Shown piece by piece: positions 16,293 through 26,054 of a stretch of 64,000 bases of DNA. The translations under genes were made by a program, and so were the position numbers. The notes beneath the pieces are model-generated. The model was not told the DNA's origin. It ran no database searches and was given only the letters and a program-made list of their open reading frames with translations. Source of the DNA: Candidatus Saccharibacteria bacterium (GTDB lineage Bacteria > Patescibacteriota > Saccharimonadia > Saccharimonadales > Saccharimonadaceae); assembly GCA_016699895.1 (NCBI GenBank), contig CP064991.1, forward strand, positions 434,001 through 498,000. Reading direction: 5' to 3'. How positions within the stretch are numbered: position 1 is the first letter of the stretch; the number at the start of each line of letters is the position of its first letter.

Positions 16293-16820
16293 ATGAATCA
16301 CGACAAACTGCGATGGCTGCGTAAAAAACGCTGGTATATTTATGTGACCATCGGTGTTATTTTTGGTATTGTAGATTATTATCTGCAAGCGTTATTACAA
16401 CAAAACCAGCCTGTTTCGATTATAGCTATTTTTGGGGTCTGGATCATACCGCTCCTACCCGTAGCGTTATATGAGTCATGGGCTTCGCGCAGGATCACTG
16501 GGACGATCCTAGCTAGCATTCTGACCTGGAGTACGGCCATAGTGTCCTACTATGTTTACATGTTTTGTGTGCTGGTATTTTTCGGGACAGTTAGCCGTCC
16601 CGAATTGTATATAGGGCACATCAGCGAACCATATTATTGGACTAATGTCAGCATGGTGTTCACGGGTGACGTTTTGGGAGGGATTGTCGAGTGGCTGATG
16701 GTAGCGATCTTTGGCGGCGGTGTATTGGGCGCATGTATTGGATTTCTATATAGATTGATCTTACCCAAAGAGCAATCTAAAGCTACTCTCGAAAATAAAC
16801 AAGAGAATATCAAAGAATAA
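16293..16820 (+). CDS. Predicted four-helix membrane protein of unknown function
   Basis: 175 residues with hydrophobic segments near VTIGVIFGIVDYYL, SIIAIFGVWIIPLLPVAL, TILASILTWSTAIVSYYVYMF and GGGVLGACIGFLYRLIL. Basic N-terminus, charged C-terminus. I recognise no family. TATTAT at 16280-16285 lies right behind the att core, giving a leaderless start at ATG 16293. The longer frame from 16239 would begin inside the element's P arm. In the reconstructed empty site this gene would follow tRNA-Leu directly. Confidence 0.6.
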   Translation: MNHDKLRWLRKKRWYIYVTIGVIFGIVDYYLQALLQQNQPVSIIAIFGVWIIPLLPVALYESWASRRITGTILASILTWSTAIVSYYVYMFCVLVFFGTVSRPELYIGHISEPYYWTNVSMVFTGDVLGGIVEWLMVAIFGGGVLGACIGFLYRLILPKEQSKATLENKQENIKE

Positions 16821-16832
16821 ATAGTTCTAGAT

Positions 16833-17771
16833 TTATTGAGTATTCAGCGTTTCGAAGTAGTCATCTATGAACTGCTGTTCGGAGATGAACGTCACAATTT
16901 GCGCATTGGCAGACTCTTTTTTACTAAACGGGCGTTTATCGATGAGGGTCATACCGTAGGTGAATTCACCTTTTGTCTCTACGACGACGGCCTCATCTCG
17001 GACTTCGCACGCCTTTGGTTTCATAACGAAATAGGCGGCCAATGCATCGTACATTAATGCACCGCGGGTTGATAATTCGCTGCGCTGGATGTTTTGGATG
17101 TAGGGGGCGAGTGCGGACTGCAGCTCCGAACGTACGGCATCATTTTTGATTCGCGCAAACTCCTCGATCGGGACTTGGATATCGTTGCATACATCGAGCG
17201 GTATATACGTCTTTTTTACCGGAAATTCGGCAACAATTGCTGCGGCATCAGGATCGACGCAAATGTTGAATTCAGCTACCCGATTTTTGTTGCCTGGCAC
17301 ATCGAAAGCACCACCCATTATCACGAGTTCCTTTATCTGTTGCATGGTTTTGGCGTCGCGCTGAATCGCCTGGGCAATGTTGGTCTGTGGACCCAAAATT
17401 AGCAGGGTAATTTCACCAGGATTTTCATCGACAATACGCAGTATTTTATCGACCGCCTGACCGTCTAACGGGACCTGTTCGGTAATTGTTGCGCCGTCTA
17501 GGCCGCTAGCCCCATGCACATTTGCGAGCACCTGTTCGCGTAACAATGGTTTATCGGCACCAGAAAATAGTGGGATAGTCGGTTGACCAGCTAGTGTCAA
17601 AATATGTTTGGCATTATTCGTTACATTCTGAATTGTCGAATTACCAGCCACTGTCGTTACCGCAGAGATCTCTATATTCGGCGCGGCACACATTAGTAGT
17701 ATAGCCAGCGCATCATCGTGGCCTGGATCGGTATCAATAATCAACTTCTTTTTATTCATTGTGGTTTCCAT
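16833..17771 (-). CDS. Inosine-uridine-type nucleoside hydrolase
   Basis: 312 residues of the IUNH family, cleaving the N-glycosidic bond of ribonucleosides to base and ribose for salvage. The Ca2+/ribose motif DTDPGHDDALAI is at residues 13-24, and AEFNICVDPDAA is a second signature segment. ATG 17771 has AAAGGAG at good spacing. It is convergent with the 16293 gene. Expression appears to be governed by an attenuator-type leader (17806-17927), suggesting response to a small molecule or protein. Confidence 0.92.
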   Translation of the reverse strand: METTMNKKKLIIDTDPGHDDALAILLMCAAPNIEISAVTTVAGNSTIQNVTNNAKHILTLAGQPTIPLFSGADKPLLREQVLANVHGASGLDGATITEQVPLDGQAVDKILRIVDENPGEITLLILGPQTNIAQAIQRDAKTMQQIKELVIMGGAFDVPGNKNRVAEFNICVDPDAAAIVAEFPVKKTYIPLDVCNDIQVPIEEFARIKNDAVRSELQSALAPYIQNIQRSELSTRGALMYDALAAYFVMKPKACEVRDEAVVVETKGEFTYGMTLIDKRPFSKKESANAQIVTFISEQQFIDDYFETLNTQ

Positions 17772-17805
17772 AACTTTTCTCCTTTATTAATTGTTCTTGC
17801 ATAAT

Positions 17806-17881
17806 AAAAACTCCCGTATTTGCGGGAGATTTATGGTTTCTCGGCGTCATTAGCACGCTATCGCCAACAAACATCTCCCGC
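17806..17881 (-). promoter_or_regulatory. Attenuator/riboswitch-like leader of the nucleoside hydrolase gene
   Basis: Minus-strand RNA can form a terminator, CTCCCG-CAAATA-CGGGAG followed by TTTTT (17828 down to 17806). Alternatively it can form an antiterminator in which GCGGGAGAT (17881-17873) pairs perfectly with ATCTCCCGC (17830-17822). That pairing stacks on a second helix (17872-17862 with 17846-17836, one G-G mismatch) with a 15-nt loop and a CATAA bulge. The two folds share 17823-17828 and are mutually exclusive. I do not recognise the aptamer class. A protein-bound antiterminator is the alternative. Confidence 0.75.
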
Positions 17882-17909
17882 ACACGCGTGATGCCAGTAG
17901 TTGTGTTGA

Positions 17910-17963
17910 CGTAATGTTGCACTCATAACGTGTACTATAACATTACGATACTGCTATAGTCAA
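17910..17963 (-). promoter_or_regulatory. Promoter and dyad for the nucleoside hydrolase gene
   Basis: On the minus strand, -35 TTGACT (17958-17963) and -10 TATAGT (17934-17939) have an 18-nt spacer. A dyad CGTAATGTT/AACATTACG (17910-17918 and 17939-17947) overlaps the -10 and the start site, a plausible operator. Confidence 0.65.
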
Positions 17964-18075
17964 TAGTGACACGTACTTGCACAAGCCTCTTTTATGATAA
18001 AACTGGTGAATGTCAATATTGATAAACAAGCTTTAGCCCTGTAACATAGATAGGGTAATATAAGGAGGATTGAAT

Positions 18076-18639
18076 ATGATTTGGTTATGGATAGTTTTGG
18101 CTGTAGTTGTGGTCCTAGTGATCGCAGTTATTGGCATATATAACGCCCTGGTTCGTTTGCGCGTTCGTGTTGATGAGGCGTGGAGTGATATTACTGTTCA
18201 ATTGAAACGTCGTGCTGATTTGATTCCAAATCTGGTTGAATCAGTCAAAGGCTATGCTACTCATGAAAAAGAAGTTTTCGAAAGAGTCACCGAAGCTCGC
18301 TCGGCTATTATGAGCGCCGCTCAGCAGGGTCCAAAAGCTGCCGCCGCCGCTGAGAATCAGTTCGAAGGCGCCCTAAAATCTCTATTTGCTGTTGCCGAAG
18401 CGTATCCACAGCTACGTGCTAATGAGAACTTTTTGCAGTTGCAGGCTGAGATCACCGATACTGAGGACAAGGTCCAGGCTTCACGGCGCTTTTACAACGG
18501 TGGTGTTCGTGATCTAAACACCAAGATCCAGACGTTCCCAACCAACGTTCTCGCTGGCATGTTTGGTTTCAAAGAGCGCGAGTTCTTTGAGGTCGAAGAT
18601 CGCGCTGCTGTCGAAGAAGCTCCAAAAGTCAGTTTCTAA
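18076..18639 (+). CDS. lemA: LemA family protein
   Basis: 187 residues: an N-terminal membrane anchor (IWLWIVLAVVVVLVIAVIGIY), then the helical LemA domain (RVDEAWSDITVQLKRRADLIPNL is the hallmark) exposed outside the membrane. The ATG at 18076 is chosen. AAGGAGG (18062-18068) is 7 nt upstream of it, whereas an in-frame TTG at 18070 would be too close. LemA commonly pairs with the HtpX membrane protease, which follows here at 18664. Confidence 0.93.
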   Translation: MIWLWIVLAVVVVLVIAVIGIYNALVRLRVRVDEAWSDITVQLKRRADLIPNLVESVKGYATHEKEVFERVTEARSAIMSAAQQGPKAAAAAENQFEGALKSLFAVAEAYPQLRANENFLQLQAEITDTEDKVQASRRFYNGGVRDLNTKIQTFPTNVLAGMFGFKEREFFEVEDRAAVEEAPKVSF

Positions 18640-18663
18640 TCTAGTTTATAGCAGGGACCAGCA

Positions 18664-19532
18664 ATGTATAGTGCTATTAGCGCCAACAAACGAAACACTG
18701 TCATTATCATGGCAGTGTTTCTAGTGATTATCGCGGGACTTGGCTGGCTGGCTGGCGCTGCTTATAATAACGTTGGGATAACTTGGATTGTGATCGCTGT
18801 CGCTAGTGTTTATGCTTTGATCCAGTATTTTGCAGCCAGCAGGCTGGCTCTAGCAGTTAATGGCGCTCACCAGATTGAAAAGCGCGATGCCCCGGAATTA
18901 TACCGGATTGTCGAGAATCTTGCGATCACTGATGGTTTACCTATGCCAAAAGTTTACATCATGGATGATCCGGCACCTAATGCCTTTGCGACTGGTCGCA
19001 ACCCTGATAACGCCTCGGTGGCTGTTACGACGGGCTTGCTGCAGATTATGGACAAGCGTGAATTAGCCGCGGTGTTGGCGCACGAGATGGGACATGTCAA
19101 GAATTACGATATCCTAGTTAACATGATTGTATTTGGATTAGTCAGCGCTATCGGCATGATCTGCGATATGATTATGAGAGTTGCTTTTGGGGTGATAGTA
19201 AAGACCGTGACGCGAGGCTGATGATCTTTGGCATCATTGCTGCGATTTTAGCGCCGATCGTGGCTCTCATGGTGCAACTAGCAGTTTCCAGGCAGCGTGA
19301 ATATTTGGCTGATGCCAGTGGAGCGTTGACGACGCGCGACCCAGAGGGTCTCGCCATGGCGCTAGAGAAGCTGAAGGATAGTAGCAAACCGATGCGTAAC
19401 CAAAATAGCTCGACCGCTCATTTATTCTTTGCAAATCCTCTAAAGCCGGGCTTTTTATCAAAGCTGTTTAGCACCCATCCACCACTCGATGATCGTATTG
19501 CTAGACTACGACAGAATGCGACAAAAATGTAA
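18664..19532 (+). pseudogene. htpX: HtpX-type membrane zinc protease, split in two frames
   Basis: The first frame (18664-19221) has N-terminal membrane segments, the family region KVYIMDDPAPNAFATGRNP and the zinc motif HEMGH. It stops at TGA 19219-19221, which overlaps an ATG (TGATG). The second frame (19221-19532) resumes with IFGIIAAILAPIVALMVQLAVSRQREYLAD, holding the third zinc ligand Glu, and the C-terminal region. Together they make about a normal-length HtpX, minus a few residues of the variable loop. Neither part alone has all zinc ligands. This could be a frameshift (mutation or consensus error) or a two-piece enzyme made by stop-start coupling. Confidence 0.8.
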
Positions 19533-20725
19533 TGACAGACAAGAAAACTGATCACAGAACCAAACCAGCCGCCAAGGCTAAATCGGCTCAAAAGACTAGT
19601 TATCCGCTCTTCCGCCCATTATTTGCGGTTGGTCGTTTCCTTAGAGGTATCGGACGCAAAATCAGTGGGCGTGTCCGAGGTTTATTAGCCCGCCGTCCGC
19701 ATCGTAGTTTTTATCTGACTGCGCGCCAAGATGCGCGTAGAGGTTTAAAAATCGACAGCTACGGTGGATTTACTATGCGCGTCTGGCGCATGATGATAAA
19801 AAATCGTGGTTTATTCATCAAATACTTTATTTTTTATGGCATAGTAGCGTTTTGTATAGTTGGACTAGCTAGCCAGGAAAACTTTGTGGCTTTTCGCGAT
19901 GCGATTAACAATTCCGACGGCTACGAGGGTATAACGAAATGGGTATCGCTATTTTCTAACGCAATCGCTAGTGGCGGCAGTTCGACTCTCGATGCTTCGC
20001 AGCAGATTCTGTCAGCTATTCTCTTCTTGTATGGCTGGCTAACTATCATATGGTTGCTACGGGCGATCATGCGAGGTGATGACGAAAAGATCAAACTGCG
20101 AGACGGATTGTATTCATCTGGCTCGCCAATCCTCTCTACTCTAGCCGTAGCGGTTGTTGTCGTTTTGCAGCTGTTGCCACTCGGTTTAGTGACTATCGCC
20201 TATACCTCAATTACAGCAGTTGGCTGGATAAACACTGGCGTTGCGATCGAGAATATGGCCGCGTGGTGTGCGCTAGCGGTTGCGGCGATTTTGACTATCT
20301 ATTGGATATCTAGCTCCCTGATTGCGCTCATTATCGTAACTTTGCCAGGAACGTATCCGTTCGTGGCGATTCGCGCCGCTGGCGATTTGATGGTTGGACG
20401 GCGGCTCAAACTGACGTTGAGATTGCTATTCATGATGCTGCCAGTGGCCCTACTATGGTTATTGATTCTGATGCCGGCTATCTTTGTGGATAGTTGGCTC
20501 AAACTGACGTGGTTCCCACTCGTGCCACTAGTAGTGTTCTTGCTCGGTATTTTGACAATGATGTGGATAGCAACCTATATTTATATGCTGTATCGTCAGA
20601 TTGTTGACGATCCAACACCACCAGTTTCGGCGCGAATATTAAAGAAACCAACCAAACTAAAAAAGTCGGTAAAACCACAGAATGCGGCTAAATCAGTCAA
20701 AAAGCCAAAATCGAGCAAACAATAA
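19532..20725 (+). CDS. Polytopic membrane protein of unknown function with basic termini
   Basis: 397 residues. The first about 65 residues and last about 45 are Lys/Arg-rich. Between lie about six to seven hydrophobic segments (YFIFYGIVAFCIVGLA, AILFLYGWLTIIWLLRAIM, LSTLAVAVVVVLQLLPLGLVTIAY, ALAVAAILTIYWI, LLFMMLPVALLWLLILMPAIF, LVPLVVFLLGILTMMWIATYIYML). No family recognised. The start overlaps the HtpX stop by one base, so it belongs to a lemA-htpX operon and is probably cell-envelope related. Confidence 0.6.
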   Translation: MTDKKTDHRTKPAAKAKSAQKTSYPLFRPLFAVGRFLRGIGRKISGRVRGLLARRPHRSFYLTARQDARRGLKIDSYGGFTMRVWRMMIKNRGLFIKYFIFYGIVAFCIVGLASQENFVAFRDAINNSDGYEGITKWVSLFSNAIASGGSSTLDASQQILSAILFLYGWLTIIWLLRAIMRGDDEKIKLRDGLYSSGSPILSTLAVAVVVVLQLLPLGLVTIAYTSITAVGWINTGVAIENMAAWCALAVAAILTIYWISSSLIALIIVTLPGTYPFVAIRAAGDLMVGRRLKLTLRLLFMMLPVALLWLLILMPAIFVDSWLKLTWFPLVPLVVFLLGILTMMWIATYIYMLYRQIVDDPTPPVSARILKKPTKLKKSVKPQNAAKSVKKPKSSKQ

Positions 20726-20740
20726 CTGTTTTTTGTAACA

Positions 20741-21352
20741 TTAGTGTAAGTTCAACGCGTTTAACACTAAATCTAGATCCTTGACACTATTTTTTTTGAC
20801 GTGCACAACCGGATAGCCGTATTCGACCGCACTTTTCTCGAGTTTTTCACCAAATAATTTGGCCCATGCGACTTCTTTTTCTTTTACATCATGCGGATAC
20901 GAATCGGCAATATCCCAGAGTCCGCGCCTAAATACTACGTCTCGAATACGACTTTCATCATTATCTATTAGAAAAATAGGCCGAATATCGACATTCGTAT
21001 GGAGTGTCGGTAAAAGTTCTGGCAATATACCCACACCTTCAAAAATGAATCCTTGTTGCTAGGTATAGTCATCCTCGATCAGTTTTTTGTTACCAGGCCA
21101 GGCCTCGATACCTTGTTTCCATTCTCTATCAACAATCTCCTGCGTGTCAAAGGTATTGAGAAACGAAACAGCATCGTAATCATCGTCTGAATGTAGGTCA
21201 GGATAATCTTTTTTACTCGTTATCGCTAGCATTATATCGCGAGTCTGATCAGTCGATAGCCATGGTAGATGTAAATGATCAGCGAGTAGTGTAGCAATAG
21301 TAGATTTTCCGACAGTTGGCGCACCACCGATTAGAATTACCAGTTTACTCAT
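20741..21352 (-). pseudogene. P-loop kinase-like protein with in-frame TAG
   Basis: Read from ATG 21352, an N-terminal P-loop kinase (VILIGGAPTVGKSTIATLLA, LSTDQTRDIM) runs to LIEDDYT and meets TAG 21059-21061. The same frame continues without shift (QQGFIFEGVGILPELLPTL, IRPIFLIDNDESRIRDVV, then to the end at 20741). The two parts together look like one about 203-residue protein of the 2-phosphoglycerate-kinase-like or zeta-toxin-like P-loop group. The stop is most simply a nonsense mutation or a base-call error (for example CAG to TAG). Substrate unknown. Confidence 0.65.
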
Positions 21353-21457
21353 AGGTAGATTTTAACATAAAAATATGGGGAACTAGAAATACGTATTTTG
21401 ACAATTAAAATGCTAGAATGTTAGGATATCTTTTATATCAATGATTAGGAAAAGCAA

Positions 21458-22306
21458 TTGAGAATGATTAACGACGATACTTTACCAAAGTTAGCCCTCG
21501 GCACATGGATGATGGGCGACAATAGAAGCCCGAACAATGACGAAGACGGAGATATTTCGGCCATAAAGTTAGCGCTCGATAACGGCGTATCGCTCATTGA
21601 CACGGCACAAATGTATGCAGATGGTCGGTGTGAGGAGTTGGTTGGGCGTGCTATTAGGGACCGGCCACGGGATAGTTATCAGATTTTGACGAAACAAAAA
21701 GCTAGTAAATTGAGCTACAATAACGTACTAAATGGCGCTCGGGCTAGCTTGCTACGATTAGGAGTCGATTACATAGATTATTTTGTGTGTCATGCGCCTA
21801 ATGCAGACTTTGATACTCGTGATTTTTTCCTAGCGGCTAATCAATTGCACAAGGACGGTCTGATCCGTCATGTTGGAGTTAGCAATTTTGGTCCAAAGTC
21901 ATTACAGGTTGCACTGGATACTTCGGATATGCCAATTAGTCTCAATCAGGTGAGTTTTTCGATGGTAGACAGCGACATTCTACGAACAGGCACTTATGAT
22001 TTTTGTGTAAGACATAATATTCCGATCCAGGCATATCGCGTTTTCGCCAGGCTAAAATATAACAAAGAGGTCATGGAAATGCTCGAATCTATCGCGCCTC
22101 GGTATGATGTGACGGCATATCAGTTGGCTCTAGCCTATATCAATAGTTATGACGACATACACTTTACGATCAAGGCTAGTAGTACCGAACATTGGAAACA
22201 AATCAAGGCAGCTATGACGATCGAGCTCAAATCTGAAGATCTAGAGACATTACGTTCGTTGCACGAGTCAAAACATGGCGACACGATGGCGTATTTGACG
22301 ATCTAG
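21458..22306 (+). CDS. Aldo/keto reductase
   Basis: 282 residues of the AKR TIM-barrel superfamily, NAD(P)H-dependent carbonyl reduction. Tetrad positions are visible: Asp and Tyr in LIDTAQMYADG, Lys in LTKQKAS and His in YFVCHAPN. IRHVGVSNFG is a further signature. A TAGAAT box lies at about 21414. TTG 21458 is 7 nt from AGGA, and ATG 21464 is the alternative start, two residues shorter. Substrate unknown. Confidence 0.88.
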   Translation: MRMINDDTLPKLALGTWMMGDNRSPNNDEDGDISAIKLALDNGVSLIDTAQMYADGRCEELVGRAIRDRPRDSYQILTKQKASKLSYNNVLNGARASLLRLGVDYIDYFVCHAPNADFDTRDFFLAANQLHKDGLIRHVGVSNFGPKSLQVALDTSDMPISLNQVSFSMVDSDILRTGTYDFCVRHNIPIQAYRVFARLKYNKEVMEMLESIAPRYDVTAYQLALAYINSYDDIHFTIKASSTEHWKQIKAAMTIELKSEDLETLRSLHESKHGDTMAYLTI

Positions 22307-22334
22307 CCAAGGTCGATATTAGACAGCCTATCAG

Positions 22335-22343
22335 TGGTATAAT
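22335..22343 (+). promoter_or_regulatory. Extended -10 promoter of ligA
   Basis: TGG followed by TATAAT (22338-22343), ending 8 nt before the ATG. No Shine-Dalgarno, so a leaderless mRNA is predicted. Confidence 0.7.
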
Positions 22344-22348
22344 AGTAG

Positions 22349-24379
<2,031 letters not shown>

Positions 24380-24393
24380 CTAGAGGAGTAATC

Positions 24394-24801
24394 ATGCCAA
24401 CATTTCAATACAAGAAACTAGTGAGAGATAATATACCTGGCTGGCACCGCGAAAATGGACACACGGTCAAGGGTCGGACGTTGACTGGCCGAGATTTGCG
24501 AGCGGCTTTGTGCGAGAAGCTACACGAAGAGGCCGACGAAGTCGATGCCGCTCTATCGAAACAGGAATTAACAGAGGAAATTGCCGACGTTGAGCAGATT
24601 TTGCATGATCTTTGCGCCGAAGAAGGCATTCTGCCGAGTGAGGTTGAAACGGCGCGATTAGCCAAGGCGGACAGAAAAGGTGGATTTAGGACGGGAGCGT
24701 ATATCGAAACAGTCACTATCCCGAACGAGGAAGATAAGTGGGCGCAATATTGTCGCCAAGATCCGGATAAATATCCAGAAGTAACGGAGGACGAGTTATG
24801 A
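24394..24801 (+). CDS. Predicted house-cleaning NTP pyrophosphatase (PRA-PH/MazG-like)
   Basis: 135 residues beginning FQYKKLVRDNIPGWHRENGH, the hallmark of the small all-alpha noncanonical NTP pyrophosphatase group. The helical segment EKLHEEADEVDAA ... EEIADVEQILHDL supplies the E-x2-E/E-x2-D metal ligands. It probably removes damaged nucleotides. GAGGAG lies upstream. It overlaps the next gene by 4 nt (ATGA) and forms a three-gene operon behind ligA. Confidence 0.85.
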   Translation: MPTFQYKKLVRDNIPGWHRENGHTVKGRTLTGRDLRAALCEKLHEEADEVDAALSKQELTEEIADVEQILHDLCAEEGILPSEVETARLAKADRKGGFRTGAYIETVTIPNEEDKWAQYCRQDPDKYPEVTEDEL

Positions 24802-25034
24802 ATGACCCAGAGCCAAAGACGATACCAAAAGGTACATACCGCCATACAAAATCCGGCAAGATGTACGAAGTGATTGGCGTCGCACTTCATACCGAGACGA
24901 ATGAGCAGCTGGTGATATATCGACCGCTTTATGATGCAAAATATGAGCTATTCGCTCGGCCGTACGATATGTTTGTTGAAAAAGTGACAATAGATGGGCA
25001 AGAAGTATTAAGGTTTGAAAAGGAGGAGAGGTGA
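24798..25034 (+). CDS. DUF1653 domain protein
   Basis: 78 residues with the pattern GTYRHTKSGKMYEVIGVALHTETNEQLVIYRPL followed by FARPYDMFVEKV, typical of DUF1653. Function unknown. It lies between two nucleotide pyrophosphatase genes with 4-nt overlaps on both sides, suggesting a nucleotide-hygiene or related role. Confidence 0.85.
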   Translation: MNDPEPKTIPKGTYRHTKSGKMYEVIGVALHTETNEQLVIYRPLYDAKYELFARPYDMFVEKVTIDGQEVLRFEKEER

Positions 25035-25348
25035 GTTTAAAACAATATCAGCAGAGGATTGATGACATCTTGCAAACCTACGAAAAGCCGTATTGGCATC
25101 CACTCAGTCAATTTGCACGGCTGGCGGAGGAAACCGGCGAAGTCGGTCGATTACTAAACCACATGTACGGCGATAAACCGAAAAAACCAGGCGAAGCTAA
25201 ACAAGAATTGCCAGATGAGTTAGCGGATGTTCTATATGGGGTAATTTGTCTCGCTAATTCGCACAATGTTGATCTCGATGAAGCCATGGAACATGCCATA
25301 GACAAAATGCTGGGTCGTGACAAAGATCGATTCGCGAAAAAGCAATAA
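25031..25348 (+). CDS. MazG-like nucleotide pyrophosphohydrolase
   Basis: 105 residues. FARLAEETGEVGRLLNHM and LPDELADVLYGVICLAN give the E-x2-E and E-x2-D metal-binding helices of the MazG superfamily. The GTG start at 25031 overlaps the previous stop (GTGA), and AGGAGG is just upstream. Third gene of the operon. Hydrolysis of noncanonical (d)NTPs is inferred from the family. Confidence 0.88.
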   Translation: MSLKQYQQRIDDILQTYEKPYWHPLSQFARLAEETGEVGRLLNHMYGDKPKKPGEAKQELPDELADVLYGVICLANSHNVDLDEAMEHAIDKMLGRDKDRFAKKQ

Positions 25349-25350
25349 AA

Positions 25351-25374
25351 AACGCCCCAGAAATCCGGAGCGTT
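25351..25374. terminator. Bidirectional terminator between the MazG-like gene and the RRM gene
   Basis: AACGC..CC/GG..GCGTT stem. Six A's precede it (a T-tract for the minus-strand RRM gene) and TTTAGTTT follows on the plus strand. Confidence 0.75.
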
Positions 25375-25392
25375 TAGTTTAGCGAGCTGTTA

Positions 25393-25713
25393 TTACCAGC
25401 TACGCTGACGGAACGAGCCGCCGCCGCGGTTGTTGTCGCGACGTGGAGCACCGCCGCCGTTATCATCACGGCTGCGAGCTTCGCTGACAGTGATTTTGCG
25501 ACCGTCAAGTTCGGCTTCATTGCCTTTGGCGACCGCTGCGTCGGCAGCTGCATCGTCTTCGAACTCAACAAATGCAAAACCGCGTGAACGGTTTGGATTG
25601 TCGCGCTCTTTGACAACTTCAGCTTTGGTTACTTCGCCGAATTGGCTAAAGAACTCGCGCAAGCTGTCATCTGTTGTCGCCCAAGCTAGGCTGCCTACAA
25701 ATAGTTTTTTCAT
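25393..25713 (-). CDS. RRM-domain RNA-binding protein
   Basis: 106 residues: one RRM (RNP2 KLFVGSL, RNP1 [10 protein letters not shown]) followed by a Gly/Arg/Asn-rich tail ([14 protein letters not shown]), the layout of cyanobacterial Rbp-type proteins. Binds single-stranded RNA, often a cold-response or RNA-chaperone role. Transcription starts near 25791 (TGCTACAAT), giving a 78-nt leader with two CAGAGATG repeats, so post-transcriptional self-regulation is possible. Confidence 0.92.
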   Translation of the reverse strand: MKKLFVGSLAWATTDDSLREFFSQFGEVTKAEVVKERDNPNRSRGFAFVEFEDDAAADAAVAKGNEAELDGRKITVSEARSRDDNGGGAPRRDNNRGGGSFRQRSW

Positions 25714-25797
25714 TCAATACGTTTCCTTCGTTACCAGAGAGTCGACCATCTCTGATGACGGGATTACCGCGCTTCGAAATCATCTCTGTTGCGTAGC

Positions 25798-25806
25798 ATT
25801 GTAGCA
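25798..25806 (-). promoter_or_regulatory. Extended -10 promoter of the RRM gene
   Basis: Minus-strand TGC followed by TACAAT (25798-25803). The leader downstream contains direct repeats CAGAGATG and can fold. Confidence 0.6.
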
Positions 25807-25870
25807 GATCGGGTGCGAAAGCGCAAGCGAAAAATTGTAACGCTTATGCTAAAATTACAACATATTTTTG

Positions 25871-25900
25871 TTGACAATCAGAAAAAGCTTGCGCTATAAT
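25871..25900 (+). promoter_or_regulatory. Consensus promoter of the orphan RNA
   Basis: TTGACA (25871-25876), 18-nt spacer and TATAAT (25895-25900), one of the two strongest promoters in the window. Confidence 0.85.
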
Positions 25901-25906
25901 GTCGTC

Positions 25907-26039
25907 ATGCTGGTGCGCACGGGGCACCTGTCCAGGCAGATGACCCGTTCGCAAATGCAAAACAAATACAAGGGCCCCGAGGGTGGGCGCGCAACAGCAA
26001 AAATAAAAATCCCGTCACGCTTCTCCGGCGGGCTTTTTT
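25907..26039 (+). ncRNA. Orphan structured RNA with own promoter and terminator
   Basis: About 130 nt without a credible reading frame. The ends of the body pair: GCTG and GTGCGC near 25909 with GCGCGC and CAGC near 25990-26000. Inner GGGGC/GCCCC and ACGGG/CCCGT alternatives exist. It ends in a rho-independent terminator, CCCGTC/GGCGGG (26011-26032) plus TTTTTT. It lacks the GGAAGGAAGCAGC-type SRP motif and does not resemble tmRNA or RNase P RNA. A 6S-like or lineage-specific RNA is possible. I cannot assign it. Confidence 0.65.
26011..26039 (+). terminator. Terminator of the orphan RNA
   Basis: CCCGTC/GGCGGG stem, 10-nt loop, C then TTTTTT. The T-tract abuts the -10 of the next gene. Confidence 0.85.
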
Positions 26040-26041
26040 GA

Positions 26042-26047
26042 TATAAT
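26042..26047 (+). promoter_or_regulatory. -10 box of the glycosyltransferase gene
   Basis: TATAAT overlaps the upstream in-frame ATG (26046) and ends 7 nt before ATG 26055. The second ATG is therefore the likely leaderless start. Confidence 0.65.
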
Positions 26048-26054
26048 GGGTCAT

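Noticed and set aside
25907..26010. SRP (4.5S) RNA
   Set aside because: CAGGCAGATGAC resembles part of E. coli 4.5S RNA, but the conserved GGAAGGAAGCAGC apical motif is missing.
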